A stretch of 64,000 bases of DNA from an uncultured Bacteroidota bacterium (GCA_913056185.1 CAJXLV010000010.1:1-64000); one strand, 5' to 3'; numbered from the stretch's first letter, positions 36,761 to 47,355 are shown. The notes: generated by a model not told the origin, from the letters alone. A program made the numbers and translations.

Positions 36761-37486
36761 TCACGAGAACGACGTGGACGACTCGTCCAGGGGCGGGAGG
36801 TCTGCGGAGGCACTGGGCTTTCCATCAATGCCGCGGTGGCGCAGGTCGCGTCCCTCCACCATGAAGACAATGCTCTGGGCGATGTTTTTGGCGTGGTCGG
36901 AAATGCGTTCGAGTGCCTTGCTCACCGTGAGCAGGTGCGCAATGATCTCCGCCTGGTCGTGCTCCGCCTCGCACATTTCCACCAGCTGCGCGAAGGTTTC
37001 CTCGTGCAGGCGGTTCACCTGTAGGTCACGCGCGATGACCTTGCGCGCCTTCAGCCGGTCGTTCTCGAGGAACGCCATCTCCGCCTCGCGGAGCATCGTG
37101 CGCGACATGTCCGCCATTTTGGGCAGGCGCGTATCGGCCAGCAGGCCGGGGGCGTCGGTCAGGTAGCGGGCGTTGCGCGAGAGGTTGCGGCAGTGATCGC
37201 CGATGCGCTCAAAGTCGGTGTTGATCTTCACCGCCATGATGAGCATTCGGAGGTCCACCGCCACCGGCGAGTGCAGGGCCAGGATGCGCTCGCACTGCTC
37301 GTCGATGCGCAGCTCGAGGGCGTCGATGGCATCGTCCCCGGCCACCACCTGGTCGGCGAGCTCCGTGTCGCCCTGCAGGAGGGCATTCATGGCATTGGCA
37401 AATTGCTCGTCGACGCGGTTGGCCATATCGGCGATGAGGCCGCGCAGGGACACCAGCTCCTGATCAAGAGACGAGCGGTTTGGCAT
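36761..37486 (-). CDS. phoU: Phosphate signalling complex protein PhoU
   Basis: A 241-aa all-helical protein with the two PhoU repeats. Each carries an E/D-x3-D metal-cluster motif: KINTDFERIGDHCRNLSRN (~105) and VSKALERISDHAKNIAQS (~200). It restrains PstSCAB and the PhoR/PhoB signal when phosphate is ample. ATG 37486 is used; the longer track ORF reads into the pstB gene in another frame. It is the last gene of the phoB-pst operon, 38 bp after pstB. A serine-rich acidic tail (PPLDESSTSFS) extends it slightly. Confidence 0.95.
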   Translation of the reverse strand: MPNRSSLDQELVSLRGLIADMANRVDEQFANAMNALLQGDTELADQVVAGDDAIDALELRIDEQCERILALHSPVAVDLRMLIMAVKINTDFERIGDHCRNLSRNARYLTDAPGLLADTRLPKMADMSRTMLREAEMAFLENDRLKARKVIARDLQVNRLHEETFAQLVEMCEAEHDQAEIIAHLLTVSKALERISDHAKNIAQSIVFMVEGRDLRHRGIDGKPSASADLPPLDESSTSFS

Positions 37487-37524
37487 AGCCAGCAAAGATT
37501 GGAGAAGTCGGAGGGCGAGCGAGG

Positions 37525-38469
37525 CTATCCGAAACGTCCCGTCACGTACGCCTCCGTGCGGTCCTTCTCGGGGCGCGTGAAGAGCTGGTCGGTCGGGTTC
37601 ATTTCGACGAGGCGGCCCATGTAGAGAAAGGCCGTCTCGTCGCTGATGCGCGAGGCCTGCTGCATGTTGTGGGTCACGATCACAATCGTGTAGTCCTGTT
37701 TGAGCTCCGTAATCGTCTCCTCCACCTTGGAGGTGGCAATCGGATCGAGGGCGCTTGCGGGTTCGTCCATGAGGACGACGTCCGGCTCCACGGCGAGAGT
37801 ACGCGCGATGCAGAGGCGTTGTTGCTGGCCGCCGCTCAGGTCGAGCGCACTGGTGTGCAAACGGTCTTTGACTTCGGACCAGAGGGCCGCCTGCCGCAGC
37901 GAGCGCTCGACGAGGGCATCGAGGTCTCCGTCGTAGCCGTTGATCTCCGCGCCCCACGTCACATTTTTGTAGATGGTTTTGGGGAAGGGATTGGGCTTTT
38001 GGAAGACCATGCCCACACGGCGCCGCACCATGACGGGGTCGGTATTGCTGGCGTAGATGTCCTGCCCATCCACCAGGACTGTGCCCTCCATGGTGGTGCC
38101 TTCGATGAGCTCATTCATGCGGTTGAGGCACCGCAGGAGGGTGGACTTCCCGCATCCGGACGGGCCGATGAGGGCCGTTACCTTGTTCGGCTGAATGTCC
38201 ATGTGGATGCCCTGGAGGGCATGGTTGTCGCCGTACCAGAAGTGGAGGTCTTGGATGTTGAGCTTCGGGTCCATGGCGGGGTCAGTCGGGGCCTCGGGGG
38301 GAGAGGTGGGGGCCGAGTCCTCCGCGGCGTTGGCACGGCCGTTGGGGGAGGGCGCGCGGGGAGAGGAGTCCGAGGACGTGGAGACGTGCTCCGGCGGTGC
38401 CTTGTCGGCAGGCAGGTTGTCGGCGGGAGCGTCGTCGGCGGACTCGTTGGTGGGAAGCATGGTGGGCAT
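37525..38469 (-). CDS. pstB: Phosphate ABC transporter ATP-binding protein PstB
   Basis: A protein of about 314 aa. The ATPase core has Walker [27 protein letters not shown] (PstB-specific Q-loop region), signature [13 protein letters not shown], Walker [14 protein letters not shown] and the H-loop THNMQQ. It powers phosphate import with PstA and PstC. About 60 residues rich in Pro, Ala, Asp and Ser precede the core ([14 protein letters not shown]), so it is longer than usual (~250-260 aa). In-frame starts at 38469 and 38460 exist; the native start might also be internal near MDPKLNIQ. Confidence 0.94.
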   Translation of the reverse strand: MPTMLPTNESADDAPADNLPADKAPPEHVSTSSDSSPRAPSPNGRANAAEDSAPTSPPEAPTDPAMDPKLNIQDLHFWYGDNHALQGIHMDIQPNKVTALIGPSGCGKSTLLRCLNRMNELIEGTTMEGTVLVDGQDIYASNTDPVMVRRRVGMVFQKPNPFPKTIYKNVTWGAEINGYDGDLDALVERSLRQAALWSEVKDRLHTSALDLSGGQQQRLCIARTLAVEPDVVLMDEPASALDPIATSKVEETITELKQDYTIVIVTHNMQQASRISDETAFLYMGRLVEMNPTDQLFTRPEKDRTEAYVTGRFG

Positions 38470-38518
38470 ACGAAGACGAGCGGGCGAGACGGATAGGCAG
38501 GGGGAGCGGGAGAGGCCA

Positions 38519-39406
38519 TCAGGCCCCGGCGCGCCGGCTTTCAAAGTAGTTGCGCAGCAGGATGGCGGTAAGGTTCATGGTGAACAGCAGAATCATAAGC
38601 ACCACAATGGCGGCAGCGGCGAGGCCCCGAAACTCGTCCTGCGGGCGGGCGGTCCAGTTAAAGATCTGAATCGGGAGCGCCGTGAACTGATCCAGGGCCC
38701 CCTGGGGCACAAACGGCACAAAGGTGAGAGCGCCGACAAGGATGAGTGGAGCGGTCTCGCCGATCGCACGGCTGAGCGCCAGAATGACGCCCGTCATGAT
38801 GCCCGGAGCGGCCATGGGCAGCACGTGGCTGTAGATGACCTGCCAGCGCGTGGCCCCGAGGGCGTAGGCGCTTTCGCGGATGCCGCTGGGAATGCTGCGA
38901 AGGGCCTCCTGGGTGCTGATGATGATGATCGGCAGAATCAGCAGGCTGAGCGTGAGTGCACCGGCGAGGAGGCTGTTGCTCAGCGCGGCGAAGCGAACAA
39001 AGAGGGCCAGCCCCAGGATGCCGTAGACCACGGAGGGGACGCCGGCCAGGTTGGCAATGTTGACCTGAATGAGGCGGAGGAACCAGCCGTCCCGGGCGTA
39101 TTCCTCCAGGTAGAGGGCCGAGGCCACGCCCAGGGGCACCGAGATGAGGGCCGTGAGTCCCATCAGCCACAGGCTTCCGATGAGGGCCGACTGGATGCCC
39201 GCCTCGCCCGGGTTGCGAGACGGCAGGCTCGCGATGAACTGCCCGTCGAGCCAGGGCACGGAGGTAACCACCACATCGACCAGAAGCGTCACGAGCACGA
39301 CGATGCCGAAGATGGTGGCCAGGAAGAGCACCCCGGCGAGAGCAAGGCCGACGCGCTTGCGGTGCAGGCGGCGAAGATTAAAAGACCCGTTGGGGGACAA
39401 CTCCAT
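38519..39406 (-). CDS. pstA: Phosphate ABC transporter permease PstA
   Basis: A 295-aa membrane protein with six predicted helices. The permease loop [38 protein letters not shown] contains the EAA-type ATPase contact. [20 protein letters not shown] is also family-typical. It forms the channel with PstC. It lies 57 bp after pstC and ~50 bp before pstB on the - strand, in the canonical order. Confidence 0.95.
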   Translation of the reverse strand: MELSPNGSFNLRRLHRKRVGLALAGVLFLATIFGIVVLVTLLVDVVVTSVPWLDGQFIASLPSRNPGEAGIQSALIGSLWLMGLTALISVPLGVASALYLEEYARDGWFLRLIQVNIANLAGVPSVVYGILGLALFVRFAALSNSLLAGALTLSLLILPIIIISTQEALRSIPSGIRESAYALGATRWQVIYSHVLPMAAPGIMTGVILALSRAIGETAPLILVGALTFVPFVPQGALDQFTALPIQIFNWTARPQDEFRGLAAAAIVVLMILLFTMNLTAILLRNYFESRRAGA

Positions 39407-39463
39407 CGCGATCGAAGAACGCGGTTCGGAAGGGAATAAGGGGGAACGTGTGCGGGGCCGCGG

Positions 39464-40420
39464 CTAATACTGCTCCTGGTAGCGGCGGGTGATGCGGTTG
39501 GCCAGGACGTTCATCGCAAGGGTAATCAGGAACAGCACGAGACCCACAGCGAAGATGCTCTGATACTCGATGGTGCCCTGCGGGGTGTCGCCCTTGCTCA
39601 CCTGCACGATGAAGGCCGTCATGGCCTGGATGGACTCGCGGGGGTCGAGGGTCATCTTGGGAGTGGCCCCGGCCGCCAGCGTCACGATCATGGTCTCGCC
39701 GATGGCGCGGCTCACGGCGAGGATAAAGCTCGCCATGATGCCGCCGAACGCCGCCGGGACTTTGACTCGCACCACGGCTTCGTACTTGGTGGCACCCAGG
39801 GCGTAGGCCGCGCCGCCCAGACTGTCGGGGACGGCGCGCAGGGCATCTTCGCTGAGGGAGGCCACCATTGGGATGATCATAATTCCCACGACGATGCCGC
39901 CGCTGAGGGCGTTGTACACGCCGAGGCCGGGAATGAGGGTCTGGAGCAGCGGCGTCACAAAGGTGAGCGCGAAGTAGCCGTAGACCACAGTGGGCACCCC
40001 GGCCAGCAGCTCCAGGCCCGGCTTCAGAACCTTGCGGACCCACGTAGAGGCGTATTCTGAGATGAAGATGGCGCTGGCCAGGCCCACCGGCAGGGCCACC
40101 ACGGCCGAGATGACCGTAACGAGGAGCGTGCCGCTCAGCAGCGCCCAGATGCCGAAGTACTTCTCCGTGAATTGCGGCGTCCATCGCGTCTCCCCGAAGA
40201 ACTCAGCGAAGGAAACGGACTGGAAGAAGGGGATCGATTCGACGATCAGAACGGCCGCGATCCCGAGGGTGGTGAGCACGCTGACCAGGGCACACGCGCC
40301 CAGGAGGTACTTGATCGCACGCTCCTTTGGGCTGTTGTAGACCTGCTTCCGCAGGTCGTTGGCCGAGCGGGCGGGGCGAGTCGCCTCGTCGGTGGTGGGG
40401 GGCGAAGAAGGGGCGCTCAT
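39464..40420 (-). CDS. pstC: Phosphate ABC transporter permease PstC
   Basis: A 318-aa membrane permease. A short Ser/Pro/Thr-rich cytoplasmic start precedes the first helix. [17 protein letters not shown] and [23 protein letters not shown] carry the conserved substrate-channel and ATPase-coupling loops. [15 protein letters not shown] matches PstC rather than PstA. It partners PstA in the inner membrane. It follows pstS by 41 bp. Confidence 0.95.
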   Translation of the reverse strand: MSAPSSPPTTDEATRPARSANDLRKQVYNSPKERAIKYLLGACALVSVLTTLGIAAVLIVESIPFFQSVSFAEFFGETRWTPQFTEKYFGIWALLSGTLLVTVISAVVALPVGLASAIFISEYASTWVRKVLKPGLELLAGVPTVVYGYFALTFVTPLLQTLIPGLGVYNALSGGIVVGIMIIPMVASLSEDALRAVPDSLGGAAYALGATKYEAVVRVKVPAAFGGIMASFILAVSRAIGETMIVTLAAGATPKMTLDPRESIQAMTAFIVQVSKGDTPQGTIEYQSIFAVGLVLFLITLAMNVLANRITRRYQEQY

Positions 40421-40461
40421 GGGCAGGCAGCCTGTTCGAGAGCTCGTGGACGAAGAGGGCC

Positions 40462-41484
40462 TTACTCGGCGGCTGTGGTGTCGGCGGCGGCCGTGTCACT
40501 CATCGCCGATCGGAGCATCTGCTCCACCCGGGTGCCGGTGACGTCCACGTCCTCGGCGCCAAAGACGGTTCCGGGTGTGCGAGACTGGAAGCGCTCGAGG
40601 GCCAGGGCGTACGCGTCGTCGGGCATGGCGACGTAGCCCACGTCGCTGGCCAGCTCGCCTGCATTCTGGAGGTAGAACTCTACGAATGCCTCGACGGTGG
40701 GCGTCACCTTCGCGGGGTTGACGTAAATGAACAGCGGGCGCGAGAGGGGGCGGTACGTGCCGTTCTGGACCGTCGTGGCGCTCGGCATCACGCAGGGGGC
40801 CCCGCCCTCGGGCTGGTCGGGGTCCACGCCCAGTGCTTTCAAATCGCCTGCGTTGTTCTCGTAATAGGCAAGCCCAAAGTATCCGAGCGACGTTTCCGTG
40901 CCCTTGATGCCTTGCACGAGCACGTTGTCGTCCTCGCTGGCCGTGAAGTCGGACCGGCTGGCCCCACTTTCGCCTGCGATTGCCTCTGTGAAGTAATCGT
41001 AGGTGCCGCTGGCGGTGCCGGGCCCGTACAGGTCGATGGGGCGGTCGGGAAAGTCTTCTCGCAGTTGGCTCCAGCGGTCGATGGGGCTGTTCGGCTCCCA
41101 CAGCCGCTTTAGCTCCTCGGCCGTGAGGCACTCCACCCAGTCGTTCTCGGGGTGCACCACCACTGCCAGGCCGTCGTACGCGACGGGAATCTCAATGTAC
41201 TCCACTCCGTTCTCGGCGGCCTTTTCCATCTCTTCCGGCGAGATGGGACGAGAGGCGTCATTGATTGCGATGTCTCCCCGCAGGAACTTTGAGAAGCCGC
41301 CCCCGGTGCCGCTCACGCCCACGTTCACGCGGGCCCCCTGTGTGTCTTCCATAAACTCTTCGGCCACGGCCTCTGTCAGCGGAAATACGGTGCTCGAGCC
41401 GTCCACGCTTACCGACTCGGTGGAGCTCCCGCCGCAGCCGGCAAGAAATGCGAGCAGTACGAGGCCGACAAGACCCCGCCCCAT
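40462..41484 (-). CDS. pstS: Phosphate-binding lipoprotein PstS
   Basis: A periplasmic phosphate receptor of about 340 aa. From ATG 41484 the protein starts [16 protein letters not shown], a lipoprotein signal with a good lipobox (LAGC). Earlier Met codons (41529, 41583) only add leader sequence. Phosphate-binding loops are visible: [42 protein letters not shown]. It delivers phosphate to PstCA. The C-terminus carries an Ala/Thr/Asp-rich tail typical of the acidic style here. It is the first structural gene after phoB. Confidence 0.95.
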   Translation of the reverse strand: MGRGLVGLVLLAFLAGCGGSSTESVSVDGSSTVFPLTEAVAEEFMEDTQGARVNVGVSGTGGGFSKFLRGDIAINDASRPISPEEMEKAAENGVEYIEIPVAYDGLAVVVHPENDWVECLTAEELKRLWEPNSPIDRWSQLREDFPDRPIDLYGPGTASGTYDYFTEAIAGESGASRSDFTASEDDNVLVQGIKGTETSLGYFGLAYYENNAGDLKALGVDPDQPEGGAPCVMPSATTVQNGTYRPLSRPLFIYVNPAKVTPTVEAFVEFYLQNAGELASDVGYVAMPDDAYALALERFQSRTPGTVFGAEDVDVTGTRVEQMLRSAMSDTAAADTTAAE

Positions 41485-41772
41485 ACGCAAACACGAGCTT
41501 TGAAGGGCGGCCGGGGACAGACAAGACATCAGGAACGAGGGGCTATGAACAAGGACACGTGCAAAACGAAAAGCATTCGGCAAGATCCATCATAACGCTC
41601 GTTGCGACCAAGGGAAAGCCCTGGCGGGGCGGAGCGCAGCTGCGATATTGGACCGAGCGGGCGAAGGCGGAAAGGCGTTGTGCCTGGCTATCGGACAGGC
41701 TTTACGGGGGAGCGAGATCCGTTCGGGCAATCGATCCGGTTTCTAAGTCCCGTACTGCAGCGCGAGGAGGGA

Positions 41773-42483
41773 CTATCCTTTCATTCGGTACCCTACGCCT
41801 TTCACGGTTTCAATGTACTCGCTACCGATCTTTTGACGAATCTTTCGAATGTGGACGTCGACCGTCCGGTCGACCACATACACGTCGCGCCCCCATACCT
41901 CATCGAGAATTTCTTGCCGGGAGAATACCCGTCCCGGGTGGGAGGCCAGGAAGTAAAGCAGTTCGAACTCCTTTCGCGGAAAGCGCATTTCCGTTTCCTC
42001 GTCGTCTCTGTACTGGTACACCAGGTACCGATCGCGGTCCACCCGTAGGTTGTGCACCTCAATCTGGTCGGGCGGGTCTTCGTAACGGCGAGCGCTGCGC
42101 AGCAGGGCCTTCGCCTGGCTCACAATGACAGAGACCGACACTGGCTTGCCGAGATAGATGTCCGCCCCTACGTCCAAGCCTTCCACCTTGTCCTCCTCCT
42201 CGTTCCGCGCTGTGAGCATCATGATGGGAATGGTGCGCAGGTGCGCATCCTTGCGCAGCTTTTGGCAGACCTCGATGCCGTCCATCTTCGGCATCATAAT
42301 GTCGAGAATGATGAGGTCCGGGGCGTGCGCCCGGGTTTGCTCCATGGCCTCTACCCCGTTTCGGGCAAGAGCCACGCCGAAGCCCTCCTGTTTGAGGTTG
42401 TATTCAAGAAGGCTCAGCAGGTCTTCCTCGTCGTCGACGACGAGCACCGTTGGGGGCTCCGCCTCGGGGACTGATGCGGTCAC
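41773..42483 (-). CDS. PhoB-like response regulator (OmpR family)
   Basis: A 236-aa two-domain regulator. The receiver has [12 protein letters not shown], the phospho-acceptor in [13 protein letters not shown] (Asp ~56), the switch Thr in MMLTAR, and the conserved Lys in [10 protein letters not shown]. The latter departs from the usual ADDYxTKPF. The C-terminal winged helix shows [17 protein letters not shown] and [13 protein letters not shown], then GYRMKG. It lies directly upstream of pstS (288-bp gap) in the same direction, so control of the pst operon is likely. No PhoR-type kinase gene is adjacent. Confidence 0.88.
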   Translation of the reverse strand: MTASVPEAEPPTVLVVDDEEDLLSLLEYNLKQEGFGVALARNGVEAMEQTRAHAPDLIILDIMMPKMDGIEVCQKLRKDAHLRTIPIMMLTARNEEEDKVEGLDVGADIYLGKPVSVSVIVSQAKALLRSARRYEDPPDQIEVHNLRVDRDRYLVYQYRDDEETEMRFPRKEFELLYFLASHPGRVFSRQEILDEVWGRDVYVVDRTVDVHIRKIRQKIGSEYIETVKGVGYRMKG

Positions 42484-42714
42484 GACGGTTGAGGGAAGGA
42501 TCTGGGTGAAAATAGACGTGAAAGTGATACCTGCAACGGCAAAGCGCTGTTGTTATCGAACCATTATCATCCCCGGCGGGCGAATGCATTCGCTGCTTTT
42601 TTGCATCCGCGGCGGTGCGCAGCGAGGGACCGGTCGAAGGGAGAGAATCCATCGCGGGGGGGCGCCCGTGGAGAGGGACGTCCCAAGCTTTCCTCTCTCC
42701 CGCCTGGTGGTGCC

Positions 42715-44037
42715 GTGGCGATTGCGCTCGCAAGTCCTTACGATCGCGACATTTTGGACCTTGCCGTGCCGGCTCTGGCGGGGCTGGCCGCGGGGCCGCT
42801 CGTGTCGCTGGTGGATACGGCGTTTGTGGGCCAACTGGGGGCGGTGCCGCTCGCGGCACTGGGGATAAACGCGTCGCTCTTTTCGATGACGTTTGTCATC
42901 TTCAATTTCCTCGCGTACGGCACCACGCCGCGCGTGGGAAAGGCCGTGGGGAACGATGATCGGGCGGAGGCCGGGCGGGTGGTAATGCGGGCGCTCACGC
43001 TGGCGGTGGGGGTGGGGGCTGTGGCGCTCGTCGTCCTCCAACTGCTTGCTCGCCCGGCTCTCGCGCTCATGGGGGCCGGGGAGGAGCTGATGGCACCTGC
43101 GCTCTCTTATCTGCGCATCCGGGCGCTGGCAGGACCCGCGGTGCTCCTCATCACGGCCAGTCACGGCGCCTTCCGGGGCTACCAGGACACCCGCACGCCG
43201 ATGATCGTCACCCTCGGGTTCAATGTCGTCAACGCGGGGCTCGACCCGATTCTGATTTTCGTGTTTGACTGGGGCCTCGCCGGGGCCGCGGCCGCCACGG
43301 CGATTGGGCAGTGGGTGGGGGCGCTCACGTTTCTGTTTCTGTTGCTGAAGGCGCGGCGGAAGGCGCTCGGCATTAAGCTCCAGTTGCCGGCGCTCCAGGC
43401 CCTGGTGCCATTCCTGAAGGTGGGGCGCGATCTGTTCCTGCGCACGGCCTCGCTCGTAGGCACCATGACGCTCGCGACGGCCATGGCGGCCCGCGTGGGG
43501 GTGACGGCCGTGGCGGCCCACCAGGTGGCGGCGCAGCTGTGGATGTTTCTTGCGGTGCTGGTAGATGCCTTGGCCGTCGCGGCGCAGGCGCTCGTGTCGA
43601 AGCACCTCGGGGCTGGGGGGCGAGGCACGGCCCGCCGCGTCTCGAATCGGTTGCTGCAGTGGGGCCTGGGGGTGGGCGTGGCGCTCGGGCTCGGGTTTTG
43701 GGCACTGCGGCCCGTCCTGCCCGGCTTCTTTGCGGACGACCCCGAGACGGTCGAGGCTCTCCGCACTGTCTATCTGTTTGTGGTGGTGCTGCAGCCGCTC
43801 AACGGACTTGTCTTCGTCGGGGACGGCATTTACATGGGGGCGGAGGAATTTCCGTACCTCGCCAAGGCCATGATTGGTACGGCCCTCGCCGCGGCGGTGG
43901 TGCTGCTTCTCGTGAATCCGATGGGCTGGGGCCTGACCGGGGTGTGGGGGGGCATCACGGCGCTGATGGTGGGGCGCCTCGGAACGCTGGCGGGGCCGTA
44001 CGCGCGCCGCACGCTGTTTGCGGAGGCGTCGAGCTAA
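42715..44037 (+). CDS. MATE-family efflux transporter (DinF-like)
   Basis: A protein of about 440 aa with 12 predicted helices in two MatE halves. PALAGLAAGPLVSLVDTAFVGQLGAVPLAALG is the standard N-terminal motif. ASHGAFRGYQDTRTPM ends the first half, and AAHQVAAQLWMFLAVLVDALAVAAQALVSKHLG is the matching second-half motif. GTG 42715 is preferred because the first helix follows and the length fits; the track's ATG 42550 adds a basic non-family leader. It probably exports organic cations or drugs using Na+ or H+; the substrate is unknown. Confidence 0.9.
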   Translation: MAIALASPYDRDILDLAVPALAGLAAGPLVSLVDTAFVGQLGAVPLAALGINASLFSMTFVIFNFLAYGTTPRVGKAVGNDDRAEAGRVVMRALTLAVGVGAVALVVLQLLARPALALMGAGEELMAPALSYLRIRALAGPAVLLITASHGAFRGYQDTRTPMIVTLGFNVVNAGLDPILIFVFDWGLAGAAAATAIGQWVGALTFLFLLLKARRKALGIKLQLPALQALVPFLKVGRDLFLRTASLVGTMTLATAMAARVGVTAVAAHQVAAQLWMFLAVLVDALAVAAQALVSKHLGAGGRGTARRVSNRLLQWGLGVGVALGLGFWALRPVLPGFFADDPETVEALRTVYLFVVVLQPLNGLVFVGDGIYMGAEEFPYLAKAMIGTALAAAVVLLLVNPMGWGLTGVWGGITALMVGRLGTLAGPYARRTLFAEASS

Positions 44038-44080
44038 CCGGCGTCTCCGAGACGGGATGAATCATCCGGGGCGGGACGAG

Positions 44081-44899
44081 TCAGAAGAGCGGGCCCACGG
44101 GGAAGGTGTAGGCGAGACTCGCGGTCACGACGTCGTGTCGCAGGGGGGACCGCCCGCTCGGAAAGAAAGAAGCACTGCCGCGTGACTGGGATGCGGCCCC
44201 GCCTGGGGACGTCTTGGCAGGGGCGGTTGCGTCTTCGAATGCGGAGATGAGACCGGGATTGTACCGCAGGGTGAGGGCGAGACGGCCGCCAGAGCCAACG
44301 GGATAGCCGGCGCCCAGTCCCACAACAACACCGGCCCCCCACCGCCGCAGGCGGCCACGTTCTGCGAGGGCGATGCGCTCTTCGCGTACGTCGGCCGCCG
44401 TGCGGAGGGCCCGTCGCAGCCGTCCATCCAACGCAGCGTCGAGGGAGAGCCCCACCACGGCGTGCAACGACAGCGGGCCGGGGCCGGCCGTTTCGCCTCG
44501 CCCAAGCACGGCCCCCTCCAGGTACGACAGTCGGTATCGCTCGACGGCGTAGCTCTCGGCAAGTGGGCGCGAGAAGTGCCCGCCTTTCCGCACGTACAGC
44601 ACTTCGGGCTGGAGCGCAATGTGTTCGGTGAGGGGGACGATCGCGTACGCTCCGGCGTGGATGTCGATGCGGGGGTTCGCATTTAGGTTGGGGGTGTCCC
44701 CACTGAACGGAACCGCGCTATCGCTCAAAAATCCGAAGGTGGGACCGAGACGAAGGCCCAGGCGCACGTCCTGTGCGGCCGTGGGGGAGGCCCACACGGC
44801 ACTTGCGAGAAGAACCGCCGCGATGGCCCGCCCGCTCCCCGCCCAAAGAAGAGCGCGCAGGGCGGCGCCTGTGCAACGGGAGGATGCCAAAACGTCCAT
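44081..44899 (-). CDS. Outer-membrane beta-barrel protein (PorT-like)
   Basis: A protein of about 272 aa. ATG 44899 gives a signal peptide ending SAVWASPTAAQ. The mature part shows alternating hydrophobic strands (VRLGLRLGPTFGFLSD, ALQPEVLYVRKGGHF, GAGVVVGLGAGYPVG, LALTLRYNPGLISAF) and ends with an amphipathic strand (TASLAYTFPVGPLF). This layout fits the small outer-membrane beta-barrel families common in Bacteroidota. It follows the HNH-helicase gene by 41 bp on the same strand. Function is unknown. Confidence 0.72.
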   Translation of the reverse strand: MDVLASSRCTGAALRALLWAGSGRAIAAVLLASAVWASPTAAQDVRLGLRLGPTFGFLSDSAVPFSGDTPNLNANPRIDIHAGAYAIVPLTEHIALQPEVLYVRKGGHFSRPLAESYAVERYRLSYLEGAVLGRGETAGPGPLSLHAVVGLSLDAALDGRLRRALRTAADVREERIALAERGRLRRWGAGVVVGLGAGYPVGSGGRLALTLRYNPGLISAFEDATAPAKTSPGGAASQSRGSASFFPSGRSPLRHDVVTASLAYTFPVGPLF

Positions 44900-44940
44900 G
44901 TCGGAACGGAGTGGGGAAAAGGGGGAGCACGTTGGGGGAC

Positions 44941-47187
44941 TCAAGACGAGAACGGGTCGCCCCAGTCCACATCGTCGGCGCTCCAGGAAGCATTCTCGTC
45001 CGCATCATCGGGCGGGCCGGAGGCGGCCGCAGGCCCATCGGTCGTGGGCTCATCTGCGTCGGTTCCCGTCTCAGCGGCGATCTCGTCGAGCACCGCGTCG
45101 CGGACCTCGGGCGCTGCCTCCTTCGCATCTTTGAGCGCGGCCAGCGGCCACGCATTGCGGCCCTCCGTCTCGTCGTCGCGCCCCACTGCGGCGTTCACGC
45201 GGCGGTGCAGCATGCGAATCACGACCTCCACGTTGCTCTGCTCGTCGCCCCGGCCCACGACGCCGACCAGGGCATCGTCCGCGGGCAGGTCGAGGCGATG
45301 GAGGATGGTGCCGGCGGCGCGGCGGACGGCGTGGTTGAGAATTTTGCGGTAGGCGTGCCGTTCGCGGGCCGGGCGGTTGGGCGGAGGCGGCAGGTCCTCG
45401 TCGCCCAAGGGCTGGTTGCGCTCCACGATTTCCTGCTTGATCTCGTCCGCGTCCGGGACGTCGAGGCCCTTCTCGCGCAGGCGGTTGAGGGCCTCCGCCA
45501 TGGTGGCAAGGTCGTCCTGAGCCTCCTCGGCCTCGGCGCCCTCTACGGGCAGGTACGCATCCACGTCGAAGCCTTCGATCTCTTCGCTCGTCACCGTCGC
45601 CGGGTCGCTCTCGTCGCGATTCTGCGACGGGTTTGCGTCCGCGTCGCCCGCGTCGGCCTCGTGCTGGGACTGCGCCCAGGCGTCCAGGTCCGCGAGCACC
45701 TGTGCCTCCTCCGTTTCGTGCTTGAAGTACTGCCAGTGGTCTTCCTGGTTGAGGCCGGCGTGCGCCACCACGTGGGCGAGATTGTCGGTGTCATTGCCGT
45801 CGGGCAGCGCGCGGAGGGCGCGGCCCACGAACTGCGTGTAGGGAGCGACCGAGCGGAAGGGGCGGAAGAGGGCGGCGATGGAGATGTTGGGGTTGTCGTA
45901 GCCCTCGCCCAGGATCCCGACGTGCACCATGGCGTCGAGGTCGCCGTGCTCGTAGGCGCGGAGGCGGTCCGCCCGTTCCTCGGCCGTCATGCCGCGGCTC
46001 GCCACGAAGGAGGCGTCGATGCCGCGGCTCTGGTACAGAGCGGCGACCTGCTCGGCGTGCCGGATGGAGCAGGCGGCGGCCAGGATCTGGTGCCGCTCCG
46101 TGCCGCGCCGGTTCTTGGCCTGCAGCAGCTGCACGCTGCGGTCCACGATCGTCTCGTTGCAGACGTCCGACAGCGCCACGCCGCGTGAGAACCAGGTCTC
46201 CTCCCGCAGGTCCAAAATTTCTTCGCGGGTGAACGATCGCTCTTCCCCCTCCACGGTGAACGTCATCTCGGACGCGACCGCGTCGACCCGCACAACGTTT
46301 TTGACGTACCCGGCACTGATGGCGTCGGCCAGGTGGTAGCGGTAGACTGGTTCGGCGCGGATGGGCTGCTCGTCGCTGCGGAAGGGGGTGGCCGTCAGGT
46401 AGAGTTTCTTTGCGCCGGGAAAGGCCGCGTTGATGTTCTGCCAGGAGTCGGCGGGGGCGTGGTGCGCCTCGTCCACCACGATGAGGTCGAAAAAGTCGGA
46501 GGGGAAGAGGGGGAGCCAGCCCTGCATCTGCTGCACGTTGGTGACGACGACGTCCGCCCGGCGGCAGTCCTCCTCGTTGACGCGGCCCCGCTCCAGCGCC
46601 ACCACGCGGGGCAGGCGCGCATCCGGCGGAAGCACGTCACAGAAGTGGTAGAAGTTGTCGGTGCCGCTGAAGGTGCCCTCCGCCAGTCCGTCCTTGATCG
46701 TGAGGTTCGGCGCCACCACCAGCACGCGTCCCACCGCGATGCCGAACGGCGTGCAGGCGAGGAGGCCGCTCTTGCCGCAGCCGGTAGGAAGGGTCACCAG
46801 GGCCGGAAGCGAGACGCCCTCCTCCGCGGCGAAGTAGTCACGGAGCGCGATGTATCCTTCTTCCTGCGGCGTCCGCAGCTGCTCGTTGCCGACGATGCGG
46901 GCGTCGGTCTCCTGGAAGTAGTCCCGAGTCTCCGCGTGTTGCTGCTCGTGGCGGGCCCGCAGCGCTTCAGTACGCTCGGTCGTTCCGGCCCCTTTCGCCT
47001 GATTGCACGCGTGACAAAGCGGGTCGAGGTTAAAGACGGCGTGCTCGCCGCCTTTGGCAAACGCCTCGCGGTGGTCGAGGTGCTTCGTTAGCGTGTCGCC
47101 GTCGATTGTGCGCCCGCACTCCGCGCACGTCTGCCCGTCGAAATACTCAACGCGGCGGCGAACGGCCTCGGGGAGGTGGCGGGACAT
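44941..47187 (-). CDS. HNH endonuclease-SF2 (DEAH) helicase fusion
   Basis: A protein of about 748 aa. The N-terminus is an intact HNH domain: C21-x2-C24, HLDH at 36-39, N53, CHAC at 58-61, N62 and K65. The rest is a superfamily 2 helicase: Walker A LPTGCGKSGLL (~133-142), VVDEAHHAPADSW, YLTATPFRSD, and motif VI QFVGRALRAL. A long Asp/Glu-rich segment (~520-600) and an acidic tail follow. The combination suggests DNA translocation coupled to cutting, as in restriction or phage-defence enzymes; this is inference. No methylase or partner gene is adjacent. ATG 47187 is preferred; ATG 47214 is in frame. Confidence 0.85.
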   Translation of the reverse strand: MSRHLPEAVRRRVEYFDGQTCAECGRTIDGDTLTKHLDHREAFAKGGEHAVFNLDPLCHACNQAKGAGTTERTEALRARHEQQHAETRDYFQETDARIVGNEQLRTPQEEGYIALRDYFAAEEGVSLPALVTLPTGCGKSGLLACTPFGIAVGRVLVVAPNLTIKDGLAEGTFSGTDNFYHFCDVLPPDARLPRVVALERGRVNEEDCRRADVVVTNVQQMQGWLPLFPSDFFDLIVVDEAHHAPADSWQNINAAFPGAKKLYLTATPFRSDEQPIRAEPVYRYHLADAISAGYVKNVVRVDAVASEMTFTVEGEERSFTREEILDLREETWFSRGVALSDVCNETIVDRSVQLLQAKNRRGTERHQILAAACSIRHAEQVAALYQSRGIDASFVASRGMTAEERADRLRAYEHGDLDAMVHVGILGEGYDNPNISIAALFRPFRSVAPYTQFVGRALRALPDGNDTDNLAHVVAHAGLNQEDHWQYFKHETEEAQVLADLDAWAQSQHEADAGDADANPSQNRDESDPATVTSEEIEGFDVDAYLPVEGAEAEEAQDDLATMAEALNRLREKGLDVPDADEIKQEIVERNQPLGDEDLPPPPNRPARERHAYRKILNHAVRRAAGTILHRLDLPADDALVGVVGRGDEQSNVEVVIRMLHRRVNAAVGRDDETEGRNAWPLAALKDAKEAAPEVRDAVLDEIAAETGTDADEPTTDGPAAASGPPDDADENASWSADDVDWGDPFSS

Positions 47188-47355
47188 GGCGGTGGGGCGG
47201 GCAAGAGAAAGCATCGTGGGCTGCAGCAGGAGGCGAGGGGAGGTGCGCAGCGGCCGTCGGGGCGTGGCAGCGCGCGCCCTGCACCCTCCGTATGATTCCC
47301 TGTCCACTCTGAATCCGAAACGTTGGGGCAAGGTCCACCCCGGGGCTCGCCGACT

